Source: Psychromonas ingrahamii 37 (GTDB lineage Bacteria > Pseudomonadota > Gammaproteobacteria > Enterobacterales > Psychromonadaceae). From it: a stretch of DNA of 64,000 bases. Under the pieces are notes generated by a model. The model searched no databases. It worked only from the letters and a program-made list of their open reading frames with translations, and had not been told where the DNA came from. The DNA lies in the NCBI RefSeq assembly GCF_000015285.1, contig NC_008709.1:3720001-3784000 (forward strand), written 5' to 3'. Below are positions 19,894 through 29,115 of this stretch, piece by piece. The position numbers and the translations under genes were made by a program. Numbering within the stretch: position 1 is the first letter of the stretch; the number at the start of each line of letters is the position of its first letter.

Positions 19894-20592
19894 ATGACTA
19901 ATATATCTAAAAAAATTAAAAATGTAGAACAAACAATCATTCAGGCGGCTCAACGAGCGGGCCGGAATGCTGATCAAATTCAATTACTCGCGGTCAGTAA
20001 AACCAAACCGGTAGCACTGATAAAAGAAGCTTACCTGGCAGGCTTACGTCATTTTGGTGAAAACTATGTACAAGAAAGCATCGAAAAAATTCAGCAGATC
20101 AAACTTGATACTGATTTTGAGCAAGCCGTTTTCTGGTATTTTATTGGCCCGCTGCAATCTAATAAAACACGCCCTGTGGCTGAAAACTTCGATTGGGTAC
20201 AGAGTGTCGAGCGACTAAAAATAGCACAGCGCTTAAATGATCAACGCCCTGACCATTTACCCAAACTAAATGTTTGTTTACAGGTTAATATTAGCGGAGA
20301 ACAAAGTAAATCGGGTACTACTTTATTACAAGTTATCGAACTGGCTTCACAAGTTAATAATCTACCACGTTTAACACTGCGTGGTATTATGGCGATTCCG
20401 GAAAAAACCGACGATCAGCTGCGACTTGAAAAACAGTTCAATGAACTCCATAACATTTACCTGCACCTACAACAGTTATACCCGCAAGTTGATACTCTGT
20501 CGATGGGAATGAGTGGGGATTTAGAAAAAGCAATTGCCTGCGGCAGTACTATGGTCAGAATCGGAACTGATATTTTTGGTTCAAGAGGTTAG
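19894..20592 (+). CDS. yggS: PLP homeostasis protein YggS (PLPBP family)
   Basis: This protein of about 232 residues is an alanine-racemase-like single-domain PLP-binding protein. The PLP lysine is in LLAVSKTKPV, and the C-terminal LSMGMSGDLEKAIACGSTMVRIGT is the family signature. It has no known enzymatic activity and is thought to buffer PLP. The ATG at 19894 matches the family N-terminus better than the in-frame codon at 19876. It starts the yggS-proC-yggT-yggU run. Confidence 0.94.
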   Translation: MTNISKKIKNVEQTIIQAAQRAGRNADQIQLLAVSKTKPVALIKEAYLAGLRHFGENYVQESIEKIQQIKLDTDFEQAVFWYFIGPLQSNKTRPVAENFDWVQSVERLKIAQRLNDQRPDHLPKLNVCLQVNISGEQSKSGTTLLQVIELASQVNNLPRLTLRGIMAIPEKTDDQLRLEKQFNELHNIYLHLQQLYPQVDTLSMGMSGDLEKAIACGSTMVRIGTDIFGSRG

Positions 20593-20847
20593 AGAACAGC
20601 AGGAAATTTGTCTGAAAAACGCGTTTGGTTGAACCCTTGATAGGTCAATTAACGGAAGCATTTAATATGAACCGGGTTTGGGCAGGAAAATGTTCGAATT
20701 ATCGGATGGATACTATCTGGTCGATTAAGTCGCAAGATATTAAACCATGGACTAGACATGCTTGCCCATACCTTACTTAAAAAAAAGCCCTTGCACTGGA
20801 ACAGTTGATTTATGTTTAAAGTCACAAAGGGCGTCAGGAGAAATAAA

Positions 20848-21672
20848 ATGTTACATAAGAAAATTACCTTTATTGGTGCCGGCAACATGGCCGGCAGTAT
20901 AATCAGCGGATTAGCTAAATCTGGCTATCCTGCGGATTTGATCTGTGCATGTGCACCCAGTGCGAACAATACACAAAAACTAGCAGACCAATTTTCAATT
21001 CAGGCCAGCCAAGACAATGTGACTGCAGTCGATTGGGCCGAAGTTATTGTGCTAGGCGTTAAACCGCAAATGATGGCAGATGTTTGTCAGGCGATGGTTG
21101 ACCAGGGCGCAGATTTTAGCAATAAGTTAGTTATCTCCATTGCGGCTGGTATCTCTGTACAGCGCCTGCAGTCTTTATTAGGCGAGAAAGCCCAAATTAT
21201 TCGCACTATGCCTAATACCCCAAGCTTATTACAAAAAGGAATGACCGGGTTATTTGCATCGGAACAGGTAAGCGAAGAATATAAAACCTTTGCGGGCGAC
21301 TTGATGTCAGCTGTGGGTGAGACAGTCTGGGTAAAAGAAGAAAGCATGATTAATTCCGTTATCGCCGCGTCAGGATCTTCACCTGCGTACTTCTTCCTGT
21401 TTATGGAAGCGATGCAGACAAAAGCAATAGAAATGGGCTTTGATCCGGAACAAGCACGTTTATTAGTGTCGCAAGCCGCACTGGGCAGCATTGAAATGGT
21501 CAAACAAAACCCAGATATCTCTATTGGTAAGCTTCGTGAAAACGTCACTTCTAAAGAAGGATCAACTGCAAAAGCGCTTGATACTTTTAATGAATTACAA
21601 TTAACTGAAATCGTCGCTAAAGCGATGCAGGCAGCTTCTGATCGTGGTGAAGAAATGGAAAAATTATTCTAA
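20848..21672 (+). CDS. proC: Pyrroline-5-carboxylate reductase
   Basis: ProC makes proline from pyrroline-5-carboxylate using NAD(P)H. The sequence of about 274 residues has the Rossmann motif ITFIGAGNMAGSI at the start and the active-site region ASGSSPAYFFLFMEAM. The C-terminal VTSKEGSTAKALDTF matches the family substrate-binding motif. The ATG at 20848 follows an AGGAG ribosome site. The 255 bp gap to yggS is unusually long for this gene pair and contains a possible hairpin (AAGCCCTTG / CAAAGGGC). Confidence 0.96.
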   Translation: MLHKKITFIGAGNMAGSIISGLAKSGYPADLICACAPSANNTQKLADQFSIQASQDNVTAVDWAEVIVLGVKPQMMADVCQAMVDQGADFSNKLVISIAAGISVQRLQSLLGEKAQIIRTMPNTPSLLQKGMTGLFASEQVSEEYKTFAGDLMSAVGETVWVKEESMINSVIAASGSSPAYFFLFMEAMQTKAIEMGFDPEQARLLVSQAALGSIEMVKQNPDISIGKLRENVTSKEGSTAKALDTFNELQLTEIVAKAMQAASDRGEEMEKLF

Positions 21673-21703
21673 ACTTCAGTTCATAAAATAGAGAGAAAGT
21701 ATA

Positions 21704-22246
21704 ATGAATGCAGTAAATTTTTTAGCGGAGACCCTGTTTGATCTTTATATCATGATCGTATTATTACGTATCTGGTTACAGGTTGCGAGAGCCGATTTTT
21801 ACAACCCTTTCAGCCAATTTGTCATTAAAGCGACACAACCTGTTGTCGGACCACTACGCAAAATAATTCCAGGACTTGGCGGTTGGGATCTCGCCACCAT
21901 TTTATTTGCTTTTGCTGTTGCCTGTTTGAAAATAACGACTTTATCCTTAATCTCGGGGACGGCAATCAATCCCGTGGTGATCCTTATTGTCGGTTTGAGC
22001 ATCTTAATAGCGGCAATCTTTAAAATACTCTTTTGGGTGTTGATATTACGCGCAATTTTAAGTTGGGTAAGCCGTGGTAATAATCCTATTGAAGCGGTGA
22101 TGATCCAGCTTACTGAGCCTCTTTTAGCACCGATTCGTCGTTTTATGCCGCAAATGGGAGGATTAGATCTCTCTATGTTAGTCGTCTTAATTGGATTGCA
22201 GTTTTTAGAGATGCTGGTCAGTGATGTATTGGCTAAATTATTTTAA
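21704..22246 (+). CDS. yggT: YggT family membrane protein
   Basis: This 180-residue protein has two YggT repeats, each with membrane helices and the conserved motif NP...V..T.P...P.R..IP ([23 protein letters not shown] in the first). Its function is not established; homologues have been linked to osmotic tolerance and to cell-division or pilus clusters. It overlaps yggU by 1 bp and lies 31 bp after proC, so all three are probably co-transcribed. Confidence 0.92.
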   Translation: MNAVNFLAETLFDLYIMIVLLRIWLQVARADFYNPFSQFVIKATQPVVGPLRKIIPGLGGWDLATILFAFAVACLKITTLSLISGTAINPVVILIVGLSILIAAIFKILFWVLILRAILSWVSRGNNPIEAVMIQLTEPLLAPIRRFMPQMGGLDLSMLVVLIGLQFLEMLVSDVLAKLF

Positions 22247-22542
22247 TGGCGGTTGATAATCTCCAATATGAAGGCGAAGATCTTTTGCTTCGCCTTGTTT
22301 TACAACCAAAATCCAGCCGCGATCAATTTATCGGACTGCTGGGAGATGAGCTTAAAATCGCCATTACAGCGCCACCTGTAGACGGCAAGGCCAATGCGCA
22401 CCTGATTAAATTTTTGAGCAAGCAGTTCAAAGTTGCAAAAGGTGCCATTATTATAGAAAAAGGGTTATTAAGCCGGCATAAACGGGTCCGAGTCTGCGCA
22501 CCGAAAAAAATGCCTGAATTTTTTAACAGTCTGAATGAATGA
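22246..22542 (+). CDS. yggU: DUF167 family protein YggU
   Basis: This 98-residue protein has the DUF167 core with [34 protein letters not shown] and [11 protein letters not shown]. Its role is unknown. Its start overlaps the yggT stop. A second DUF167 gene lies at 51.3 kb, so this genome has at least two. Confidence 0.92.
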   Translation: MAVDNLQYEGEDLLLRLVLQPKSSRDQFIGLLGDELKIAITAPPVDGKANAHLIKFLSKQFKVAKGAIIIEKGLLSRHKRVRVCAPKKMPEFFNSLNE

Positions 22543-22560
22543 AAATTCAAAGGAGTTATT

Positions 22561-23001
22561 ATGCTTAAAATAAAACAGTATTATCAGGTCTTATTTATTG
22601 CCTCACTATTTTGCTTTAGCCAAACGGGTATGGCTGCACAATTCCAAGATTTTGATAATCTGGAAGTCCATTACATTGCCCTGCCCAGTACCTTTTTACA
22701 ACCCGACATTGCCAAAAAATACAATATCAAACGCAGTCAATATAATGGCCTGATTAATATATCGGTACTGGATAAAAGGAATAATAACAAGTCACTTTCA
22801 GCCAGTCTAAGCGGGTCAGGAAAAAACCTTTTAGGACAAAGTGAAGCGCTAAAATTTCAAGAAATTAAAGAGGGAGACAGTATTTATTATATTGCTGACT
22901 ATCCGTTTCTTAATGAAGAAATTGTTAATTTTAACATTATTATTAAAACCTCAAACAAAACCAATGTATTAAAATTTCAACATAAGTTTTATATTGAATA
23001 A
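22561..23001 (+). CDS. DUF4426 family exported protein
   Basis: This 146-residue protein has an N-terminal signal peptide ending near GMAAQ. The mature part contains EVHYIALPSTFLQPDIAKKYNI and INISVLDK, typical of the DUF4426 family found between yggU and rdgB in Vibrio-like genomes. Function is unknown. Position in the yggU-rdgB interval supports the call. A ribosome site (AAAGGAG) lies just upstream. Confidence 0.85.
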   Translation: MLKIKQYYQVLFIASLFCFSQTGMAAQFQDFDNLEVHYIALPSTFLQPDIAKKYNIKRSQYNGLINISVLDKRNNNKSLSASLSGSGKNLLGQSEALKFQEIKEGDSIYYIADYPFLNEEIVNFNIIIKTSNKTNVLKFQHKFYIE

Positions 23002-23033
23002 GTTAAATAAAGAGCATAAAGGACCAATAACAC

Positions 23034-23636
23034 ATGAAAAAAAAATGGGTACTCGCCACCGGCAATAAAGGTAAAGTACAAGAAATGAGCGAACTGCTGA
23101 ATAGCTTTTCGATCGAAGTGCTGCCACAAAGTCAGTTTGAAGTATCAGACGTTGCAGAAACTGGCACAACCTTTGTCGAAAATGCCATTATAAAAGCACG
23201 TCATGCGGCTAAAGTAACAGGGTTACCCGCCATTGCCGATGATTCCGGGTTAGAAGTCGATTTTTTAAATGGCCAACCGGGCATTCGTTCTGCGCGTTTC
23301 GCTGGCGAAAATGCCACTGACCAGGAAAACATTGAACTTTTATTAAGTAAATTAGAAGGCATCGGCACAGAGCAGCGCCGAGCGCGTTTCCAATGTGTAT
23401 TGGTTTATTTACGCCATGAATTAGACCCCACACCGATTATTTGTCAAGGGACTTGGCAGGGTATTATCACAGAATCACAGCAGGGTGAAAACGGCTTTGG
23501 CTACGATCCCGTATTTTGGGTTGAAAGTGAACAATCAACGTCAGCACAATTAAGCAAACAACGTAAAGCTGAATTGAGTCACCGGGGTCAAGCCCTGGGA
23601 AAATTAGTTGAATTGCTTAAAAAGCAATTAGGTTAA
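23034..23636 (+). CDS. rdgB: XTP/dITP pyrophosphatase RdgB
   Basis: This 200-residue Ham1-like enzyme removes non-canonical purine triphosphates (XTP, dITP) from the nucleotide pool. The N-terminus WVLATGNKGKVQEM, the FVENAIIKARHAA stretch, PAIADDSGLEVDFLNGQPGIRSARFAG and FGYDPVFWV are diagnostic. It follows the DUF4426 gene and is followed by a terminator and hemW. Confidence 0.96.
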   Translation: MKKKWVLATGNKGKVQEMSELLNSFSIEVLPQSQFEVSDVAETGTTFVENAIIKARHAAKVTGLPAIADDSGLEVDFLNGQPGIRSARFAGENATDQENIELLLSKLEGIGTEQRRARFQCVLVYLRHELDPTPIICQGTWQGIITESQQGENGFGYDPVFWVESEQSTSAQLSKQRKAELSHRGQALGKLVELLKKQLG

Positions 23637-23657
23637 ATTAAGATTTAAGATAACAAT

Positions 23658-23684
23658 AAACGCAGACTATCATCTGCGTTTTTC
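23658..23684 (+). terminator. Intrinsic terminator after rdgB
   Basis: The stem AACGCAGA / TCTGCGTT is followed by a T run, 22 bp after the rdgB stop. It lies just before hemW, so hemW may depend on read-through or its own promoter. Confidence 0.75.
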
Positions 23685-23706
23685 TCCCAATAATTTCGAG
23701 TACTTC

Positions 23707-24849
23707 ATGTTAAAACTTCCTCCGCTAAGCCTTTATATTCATATCCCCTGGTGCATTGAAAAATGTCCATACTGTGATTTTAATTCACATAAATTACGTG
23801 GAGAGGTGCCTGAAAAGGAGTATCTGCACGCTTTATTGGAAGATCTAAGCAATGATTTGGTTTATGTTCAGGGCCGCGTCCTGGAAACCATTTTTATTGG
23901 CGGCGGAACGCCAAGTTTATTATCAGCATCGGGTATCGGCTGGTTATTAACCGAAATAGAGAAAAAAATCCCCTTCAAAAAGAATATGGAGATCACCTTA
24001 GAAGCCAATCCAGGCGCCATTGAGAATCAAAAAATAGCCGACTTCAAAGCATTCGGTATTAATCGCTTCTCCTTTGGCGTACAAAGTTTCCAACAGGATA
24101 AACTTACAAAACTGGGCCGTATTCATGGCGTAGAGGAAGCAAAAACAGCAGCAAGGCAAGCCCATCACGTTGGCATGAAAACCTTTAATTTAGATTTAAT
24201 GCATGGTTTACCGGATCAAAGCCTTGACGATGCATTAAGTGATTTGCAGACAGCTATCGATCTTAATCCTACCCACATCTCCTGGTATCAACTCACCATA
24301 GAGCCCAATACGCAGTTTTTTTCCAAGCCGCCCGTATTACCTGAAGATGATTTATTATGGGAGATTCAAGAAAAAGGGCAGCAGTTACTGGCTGATAATG
24401 GTTATATTCAATACGAGATTTCAGCTTATGGCAAAGTGGGTTTTGAATGTTTACATAACTTAAACTACTGGAAATTTGGTGATTATATCGGTATTGGTTG
24501 CGGTGCTCATGGCAAGTTGACCCTGCCCCTGCAGAATAAAATATTACGCACCGTTAAAGTCAAACATCCCAAGGGTTATTTAGAGCCAACCCGCGCCTAT
24601 CTTGATCACATCAATCAGGTCGAAAAAAGTGATTTAGCTTTTGAGTATATGATCAACCGCCTGCGTTTATTTGAGGCTGTTCCTTTTACTGAATTTGAAG
24701 ATTTCACCGGATTAAGTCTTGAGTCGATTAAACTCCCACTTCAAACAGCCATTGCAAAAAATCTGTTAGTTGAAAATGAGCAGAGTTGGCAAGTAAGCCC
24801 ATTAGGTTATCGTTACCTTAATGATCTATTAACCTTATTTACGGATTAA
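23707..24849 (+). CDS. hemW: Haem chaperone HemW (HemN-like radical SAM protein)
   Basis: This 380-residue protein has the radical SAM cluster motif CIEKCPYCDFNSH at residues 16-28, with FIGGGTPSLL and GVQSF as further family motifs. HemW proteins lack the N-terminal extension of true HemN and act as haem chaperones. Absence of that extension here supports HemW rather than coproporphyrinogen dehydrogenase. The gene is next to rdgB, as in many gammaproteobacteria. Confidence 0.93.
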   Translation: MLKLPPLSLYIHIPWCIEKCPYCDFNSHKLRGEVPEKEYLHALLEDLSNDLVYVQGRVLETIFIGGGTPSLLSASGIGWLLTEIEKKIPFKKNMEITLEANPGAIENQKIADFKAFGINRFSFGVQSFQQDKLTKLGRIHGVEEAKTAARQAHHVGMKTFNLDLMHGLPDQSLDDALSDLQTAIDLNPTHISWYQLTIEPNTQFFSKPPVLPEDDLLWEIQEKGQQLLADNGYIQYEISAYGKVGFECLHNLNYWKFGDYIGIGCGAHGKLTLPLQNKILRTVKVKHPKGYLEPTRAYLDHINQVEKSDLAFEYMINRLRLFEAVPFTEFEDFTGLSLESIKLPLQTAIAKNLLVENEQSWQVSPLGYRYLNDLLTLFTD

Positions 24850-24856
24850 TCAGCTA

Positions 24857-24930
24857 ATACCAAAAGAACGAAAAAGATGATCACCCTTGCTGGTTAAAAT
24901 CCTTGATCACTTCATTAATTCTTTTGGTAT
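24857..24930. repeat. Terminal inverted repeat element between hemW and the antiporter gene
   Basis: The 12-bp ends ATACCAAAAGAA and TTCTTTTGGTAT are perfect inverted repeats 74 bp apart, with further internal complementarity (TGATCA in both halves). It resembles a small palindromic (MITE/REP-like) insertion. The right end abuts the start region of the antiporter gene, so its ribosome site or start may have been remodelled by the insertion. Confidence 0.6.
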
Positions 24931-24952
24931 GACAACCACAATAAGAAACCTT

Positions 24953-26800
24953 ATGACCGAATATTTTGTTTATGCTTTTATTTATCTGGCTGCTGCTGTA
25001 ATAGCTGTCCCTATTGCGACACGCTGCGGACTCGGTTCAGTGCTCGGGTATTTAATCGCAGGGGTGGTGATCGGCCCGATTATTGGTTTAGTGGGTGATG
25101 AGACCAGCAGTATTAAACACTTTGCTGAATTTGGGGTTGTCCTGATGCTGTTTTTGGTCGGTCTGGAACTCGAACCAAAACTGCTTTGGAAAATGCGTAA
25201 TCGCCTGCTGGGATTAGGTGGACTTCAAGTTATTTTAAGCACCCTATTAGTGATGGGGATTGCATTCTATTTTGTCGATCATTGGGCAACCGCCTTAACG
25301 ATTGGTTTGATTTTGTCACCTTCTTCAACAGCGATTGTGCTGCAAACCTTTAATGAAAAAGGGTTAAGCAAAACAACAGGTGGCAAAAATGCCTTTTCAA
25401 TTTTGCTCTTTCAGGATATAGCGGTTATTCCGATGCTGGCATTAATACCCTTAATGGCTTTGCCCGAACTTATCGAAAAATCACAGCAGCTGGCATCAAC
25501 CGCAGCGCAGCAAAACGAGCACTTAAGTTTAGTGGCAGGCTTACCGAGCTGGGCTTACGCACTGACCGTTGTCACCTCCATTATAGCGGTCGTCTCTGGT
25601 GGACACTATTTAAGCCGCCCTTTATTCAGATTTGTCGCCAGCTCAGGTTTACGAGAAATGTTCACCGCCTCGGCATTGATGCTGGTGATCGGCATCGCTG
25701 CATTAATGAGTTTAGTGGATTTATCCCCCGCCCTGGGCACTTTTTTAGCGGGTGTTGTATTGGCAAACTCAGAGTTTCGCCATGAATTAAAATCTAATAT
25801 TGAGCCCTTTAAAGGGCTTTTACTGGGACTGTTTTTTATTACCGTTGGCGCAGGGATAGATTTTAATCTTTTATATTCTGACTTTATGGTGATCCTCACG
25901 CTAACCCTCGGCATCATCTTATTAAAAGCGACTGTTTTATTTTTTCTGGCGATAATATTTAAAATTAAGAACAGTGACCGTTGGTTGTTTGCCTTGAGCC
26001 TCGCCCAAGCGGGTGAGTTTGGTTTGGTTTTATTAAGCTTTACGGTACAGCAGCATGTTTTACCCTCGGCAATGGCCGCGCCTTTATCACTGGTTATTAC
26101 GCTATCCATGTTTCTGACACCCGCCCTGTTTATTTTCTTCGAAAAGGTTATTTTACCGCATCATCAGCAAACCAGTAACCGCCGCGCACAAGATAAAATA
26201 GATCAAACAGGCTCTGTAATTATTGCCGGAGCGGGTCGATTTGGACAGGTAGTTAATCGCTTACTGGTCGCCAATAATGTCCCCACGGTAGTGATCGATC
26301 ATGAGTCAAGCATGATCGATCGCTTAAGGCAGGTTAATGTAAAAAGTTTTTACGGGGATGTAACACGCCCGGATATTATGCGTACCGCAGGCATTGAGCA
26401 GGCAAAATTATTAATTGTTTCGATCGACGATAAAATACGTGCCACTGAGTTAGTTAACTATATAAAACACACTCACCCGCAGGTAAAAATTCTCGCACGC
26501 GCTTATGATCGCGGTCATTATTATTCACTTGCCCACGCCGGGGCCGACTATATTATCAGTGAAACCTACCTGTCCGCTGTAGAGTTGGGAACACAAGCCT
26601 TGAAAGATTTAGGCTTTGCTCAAGATAATGTCACTAACCTGCGCCATAAATTCATGAATGCAGAGGTAAAAGGCAGCCGTTCTTTATACAAAATATGGCA
26701 GGAAAGCAGCTCCGAACACACTTTTGATAGTGACTACCAGCAACTCTTTATCGAGCTTGAAGAGGAGTTAAGTGAGATCATGGATGAAAATGAAAGCTAA
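24953..26800 (+). CDS. Kef-type cation/proton antiporter with RCK (TrkA-N) domain
   Basis: The protein of about 615 residues has an N-terminal CPA2 antiporter domain of about 12 helices. Typical motifs are LGYLIAGVVIGP, FGVVLMLFLVGLELEP, LSPSSTAIVLQ and GTFLAGVVLANSEFRHEL. A C-terminal RCK domain follows with SVIIAGAGRFGQVVNRLL. This matches KefB/KefC glutathione-gated potassium efflux systems, but no kefF/kefG partner is nearby, so ligand control is unproven. Starts at 24887 and 24929 are in frame but lie inside the palindromic repeat; the ATG at 24953 gives the expected N-terminus. Confidence 0.85.
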   Translation: MTEYFVYAFIYLAAAVIAVPIATRCGLGSVLGYLIAGVVIGPIIGLVGDETSSIKHFAEFGVVLMLFLVGLELEPKLLWKMRNRLLGLGGLQVILSTLLVMGIAFYFVDHWATALTIGLILSPSSTAIVLQTFNEKGLSKTTGGKNAFSILLFQDIAVIPMLALIPLMALPELIEKSQQLASTAAQQNEHLSLVAGLPSWAYALTVVTSIIAVVSGGHYLSRPLFRFVASSGLREMFTASALMLVIGIAALMSLVDLSPALGTFLAGVVLANSEFRHELKSNIEPFKGLLLGLFFITVGAGIDFNLLYSDFMVILTLTLGIILLKATVLFFLAIIFKIKNSDRWLFALSLAQAGEFGLVLLSFTVQQHVLPSAMAAPLSLVITLSMFLTPALFIFFEKVILPHHQQTSNRRAQDKIDQTGSVIIAGAGRFGQVVNRLLVANNVPTVVIDHESSMIDRLRQVNVKSFYGDVTRPDIMRTAGIEQAKLLIVSIDDKIRATELVNYIKHTHPQVKILARAYDRGHYYSLAHAGADYIISETYLSAVELGTQALKDLGFAQDNVTNLRHKFMNAEVKGSRSLYKIWQESSSEHTFDSDYQQLFIELEEELSEIMDENES

Positions 26801-26888
26801 CAAGGCGGATAATGAAGAAATGATCAAATTTAATGGCGGTCTTATTTGAGTGCCAACTAGCACAGTCCATAATAACAATCGCATACCC

Positions 26889-27230
26889 CGTAGGGTGCGC
26901 TCCTTGCGGTGCATAAAATGCACCCTACCGATAACTGCCCTGAAATAAGTCGATTACCTTTATATGCTCGCGATAACAGCATAGGGCAACAACAGTTCGT
27001 AGGGTGCATTCTATGCACCGATTGCTGCCTTAAAAGTATTACCACAGAGGACACAGAGGCGCTGCGCGCTACACAGAGTGAAGACTAACTCGTAGGGTGC
27101 ATTCTATGCACCGATTACCGCTGCCTTTTGGCTGTCTCTAGTGCTTTCAGACTTAAATACGAAAATACATTTTTATGATGAGGTGTCTGTAGTGCATTTT
27201 TTGTAACAAACTTAAGTCCGAAGACACTAA
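26889..27230. repeat. Cluster of interspersed repeats (three families)
   Basis: The gap after the antiporter gene holds three copies of a motif containing TAGGGTGCATTCTATGCACC (a palindromic core; 26889-26930, 26998-27022, 27091-27115). It also holds one copy of ACCACAGAGGACACAGAGG with a short GC-rich palindrome (27036-27084), and one copy of TTTGTAACAAACTTAAGTC flanked by TGTCT/AGACA (27181-27230). The last two families recur at 48.7-48.9 kb. No gene is evident here. Confidence 0.75.
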
Positions 27231-27470
27231 TGCTTTTCCTTAAGCTGAGCCCACGCTTACCGCTCTATTTCGACATTCCTAAACACCTTTATACTCCGCT
27301 ATCTCTGCGCTTTATAAAATGCCATCCCCCAATGACTTGCTAATTGCCTGTCACTTTAAATAAATCCATTTAGTCGCTTTATCAATAAAGAATAAACAGA
27401 AAAAAGCCATTAAATGGTCTACAATTTTGCAGTGAAAATTAACTATAAAATCAATGTAGAGCAAGTCAAA

Positions 27471-28163
27471 TGGATACTGAAACGTTCTGCTGGGGAGAGG
27501 TTAATCTGGATAAAGAGTGTTGTTTGCAGCTAGACAATATTACCCCTTTGTCCGTGACGATAGAGCATCACGATTATAAATAATACACATAACTATCATA
27601 AATGAGCATAACTATTATGAATAATGAGACTCCCTGGTGGGGAGAGGTTAATCTGGATAAAGAGCGTTGTTTACAACTAGACAATGTTACCCCTTTGTCC
27701 GTGGCGATAGAGCATCATAATTATAAATAATATACATAACTATTATAAATGAGCATAACTATTATGAATAATGAGACTCCCTGGTGGGGTGAGGTTAATC
27801 TGGATAAAGAGCGTTGTTTGCAGCTAGACAATATTACCCCTTTGTCCGTGGCGATAGAGCATCATAATTATAAATAATATACATAACTATTATAAATGAG
27901 CATAACTATTATGAATAATGAGACTCCCTGGTGGGGAGAGGTTAATCTGGATAAAGAGCGTTGTTTGCAACTAGACAATATTACCCCTTTGTCCGTGACG
28001 ATAGAGCATAACTATTATGGATAATAAAGCACCCTGGTGGGGTGAGGTTAATCTCGATAAAGAGCGTTGTTTACAACTAGACAATATTACCCCTTTGTCC
28101 GTGGCGATAGAGCATCATAATTATAAATAATATACATAACTATTATAAATGAGCATAACTATT
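27471..28163 (+). repeat. Tandem array of five partial copies of the DUF432-like gene's 5' end
   Basis: Copies start with ATG at 27471, 27617, 27764, 27911 and 28017, spaced 146, 147, 147 and 106 bp apart; the intact gene's matching ATG is at 28164, a further 147 bp on. Each copy keeps an open frame of about 37 codons matching the N-terminus of the full gene (NETPWWGEVNLDKERCLQLD) and then stops at a TAA. The fourth copy lacks 41 bp. The copies are nearly identical, which points to recent expansion. No good ribosome site precedes each ATG, so translation is uncertain. Confidence 0.85.
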
Positions 28164-28949
28164 ATGAATAATGAGACTCCCTGGTGGGGAGAGGTTAATC
28201 TGGATAAAGAGCGTTGTCTGCAATTAGACATTGGCCCTTTGTCCGTAGCGATAGAGCATGACGCCCATGAGTGGCGCATCCATTCTCAACGGGAAAAGGA
28301 GGTCGATACTAATGATAATCGTCTGCACAAAATAGTCGGCCAATTTTCGCCCTGTTATTATCAGGATGTCGCACGCTATATTGTCAACAGCAGCAGCAAT
28401 CATATTCAATTATTACCGGCATTGGCCGACAGGTCAGTCGTTTGCCGGCCGGTTGCGCCAATCAACCTTGATGCCGGTGCAAGTGTGACTTTATATGTTA
28501 GCACCCCGATTTATTTGATGATTAACGTCGTCAACAGCAAAACCTCCTTATTACAGGAACTCGCCACTCAGCGTCTTTCCGATACCTGGTTTGGTCCGTC
28601 AACCTGCAGTGGTGAGTTATGTTACGCCAGTGCCACCAGTGGTCGTTTAGATTTGCAAAAACTCCCCTATCGCATTCAAAGAGCGACAACCCCTCTGCTG
28701 ATACATAATAATGCCGATGATAATTTACTTTTTGAAAGAGTCGCCTTACCCACCCCCCTATTATCACTTTACGCCGCTAAAAATGGTCAATTATGGACCG
28801 AAAATATCACCCTAACCCGGGAAGATAATGGTGATTTTGCACAGCTAAAATTAGGCAAAGCTCCGCTGAAAATGTCATTCGTTAATGGACCAAGAAAAAA
28901 CATAGGCCATAGTCAGATAATTCGCGCCTTTAGTGCCATTTTTAATTAA
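28149..28949 (+). CDS. DUF432-like protein, partner of MscS
   Basis: This protein of about 266 residues has no signal peptide. It starts with WWGEVNLDKERCLQLDIGPLSVAIEHDAHEWRI, which resembles the DUF432 family; I am moderately sure of that family. Such genes are often next to small mscS genes, as here (mscS follows after one truncated copy). Two starts are in frame, 28149 and 28164; the repeated upstream copies also carry both. Unlike the copies, this gene has ATTGGCCC in place of AATATTACCCC, so the frame continues. Function is unknown. Confidence 0.6.
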   Translation: MSITIMNNETPWWGEVNLDKERCLQLDIGPLSVAIEHDAHEWRIHSQREKEVDTNDNRLHKIVGQFSPCYYQDVARYIVNSSSNHIQLLPALADRSVVCRPVAPINLDAGASVTLYVSTPIYLMINVVNSKTSLLQELATQRLSDTWFGPSTCSGELCYASATSGRLDLQKLPYRIQRATTPLLIHNNADDNLLFERVALPTPLLSLYAAKNGQLWTENITLTREDNGDFAQLKLGKAPLKMSFVNGPRKNIGHSQIIRAFSAIFN

Positions 28950-28958
28950 AGATATAAA

Positions 28959-29102
28959 ATGAATGAGATAGGGCATTACCTCACTGATATTGTTAATATC
29001 GAGTTCCTCGCCAAACTGCTGCGCGCGGCTTTATTATTAATATTAGGTTTTATCTTTGCCAAGCTGATCAGTTATTACAGTACGCGCTTTAGCGAAATTT
29101 AA
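28959..29102 (+). pseudogene. Truncated tandem copy of the mscS 5' end
   Basis: This 47-codon frame (MNEIGHYLTDIVNIEFLAKL...) closely matches the first 47 codons of the intact mscS that begins 13 bp further on. It then stops at TAA, after FSE. A conserved upstream sequence (AAGGATACAAAATG-like) is duplicated too. It appears to be a one-unit version of the process that expanded the neighbouring DUF432-like gene start. Confidence 0.85.
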
Positions 29103-29115
29103 CTAAGGATACAAA

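Noticed and set aside
20593-20847. Possible small gene between yggS and proC
   Set aside because: A short frame (MNRVWAGKCSNYRMD...) has no ribosome site and no known relatives that I can recall; the hairpin near proC is a simpler feature.
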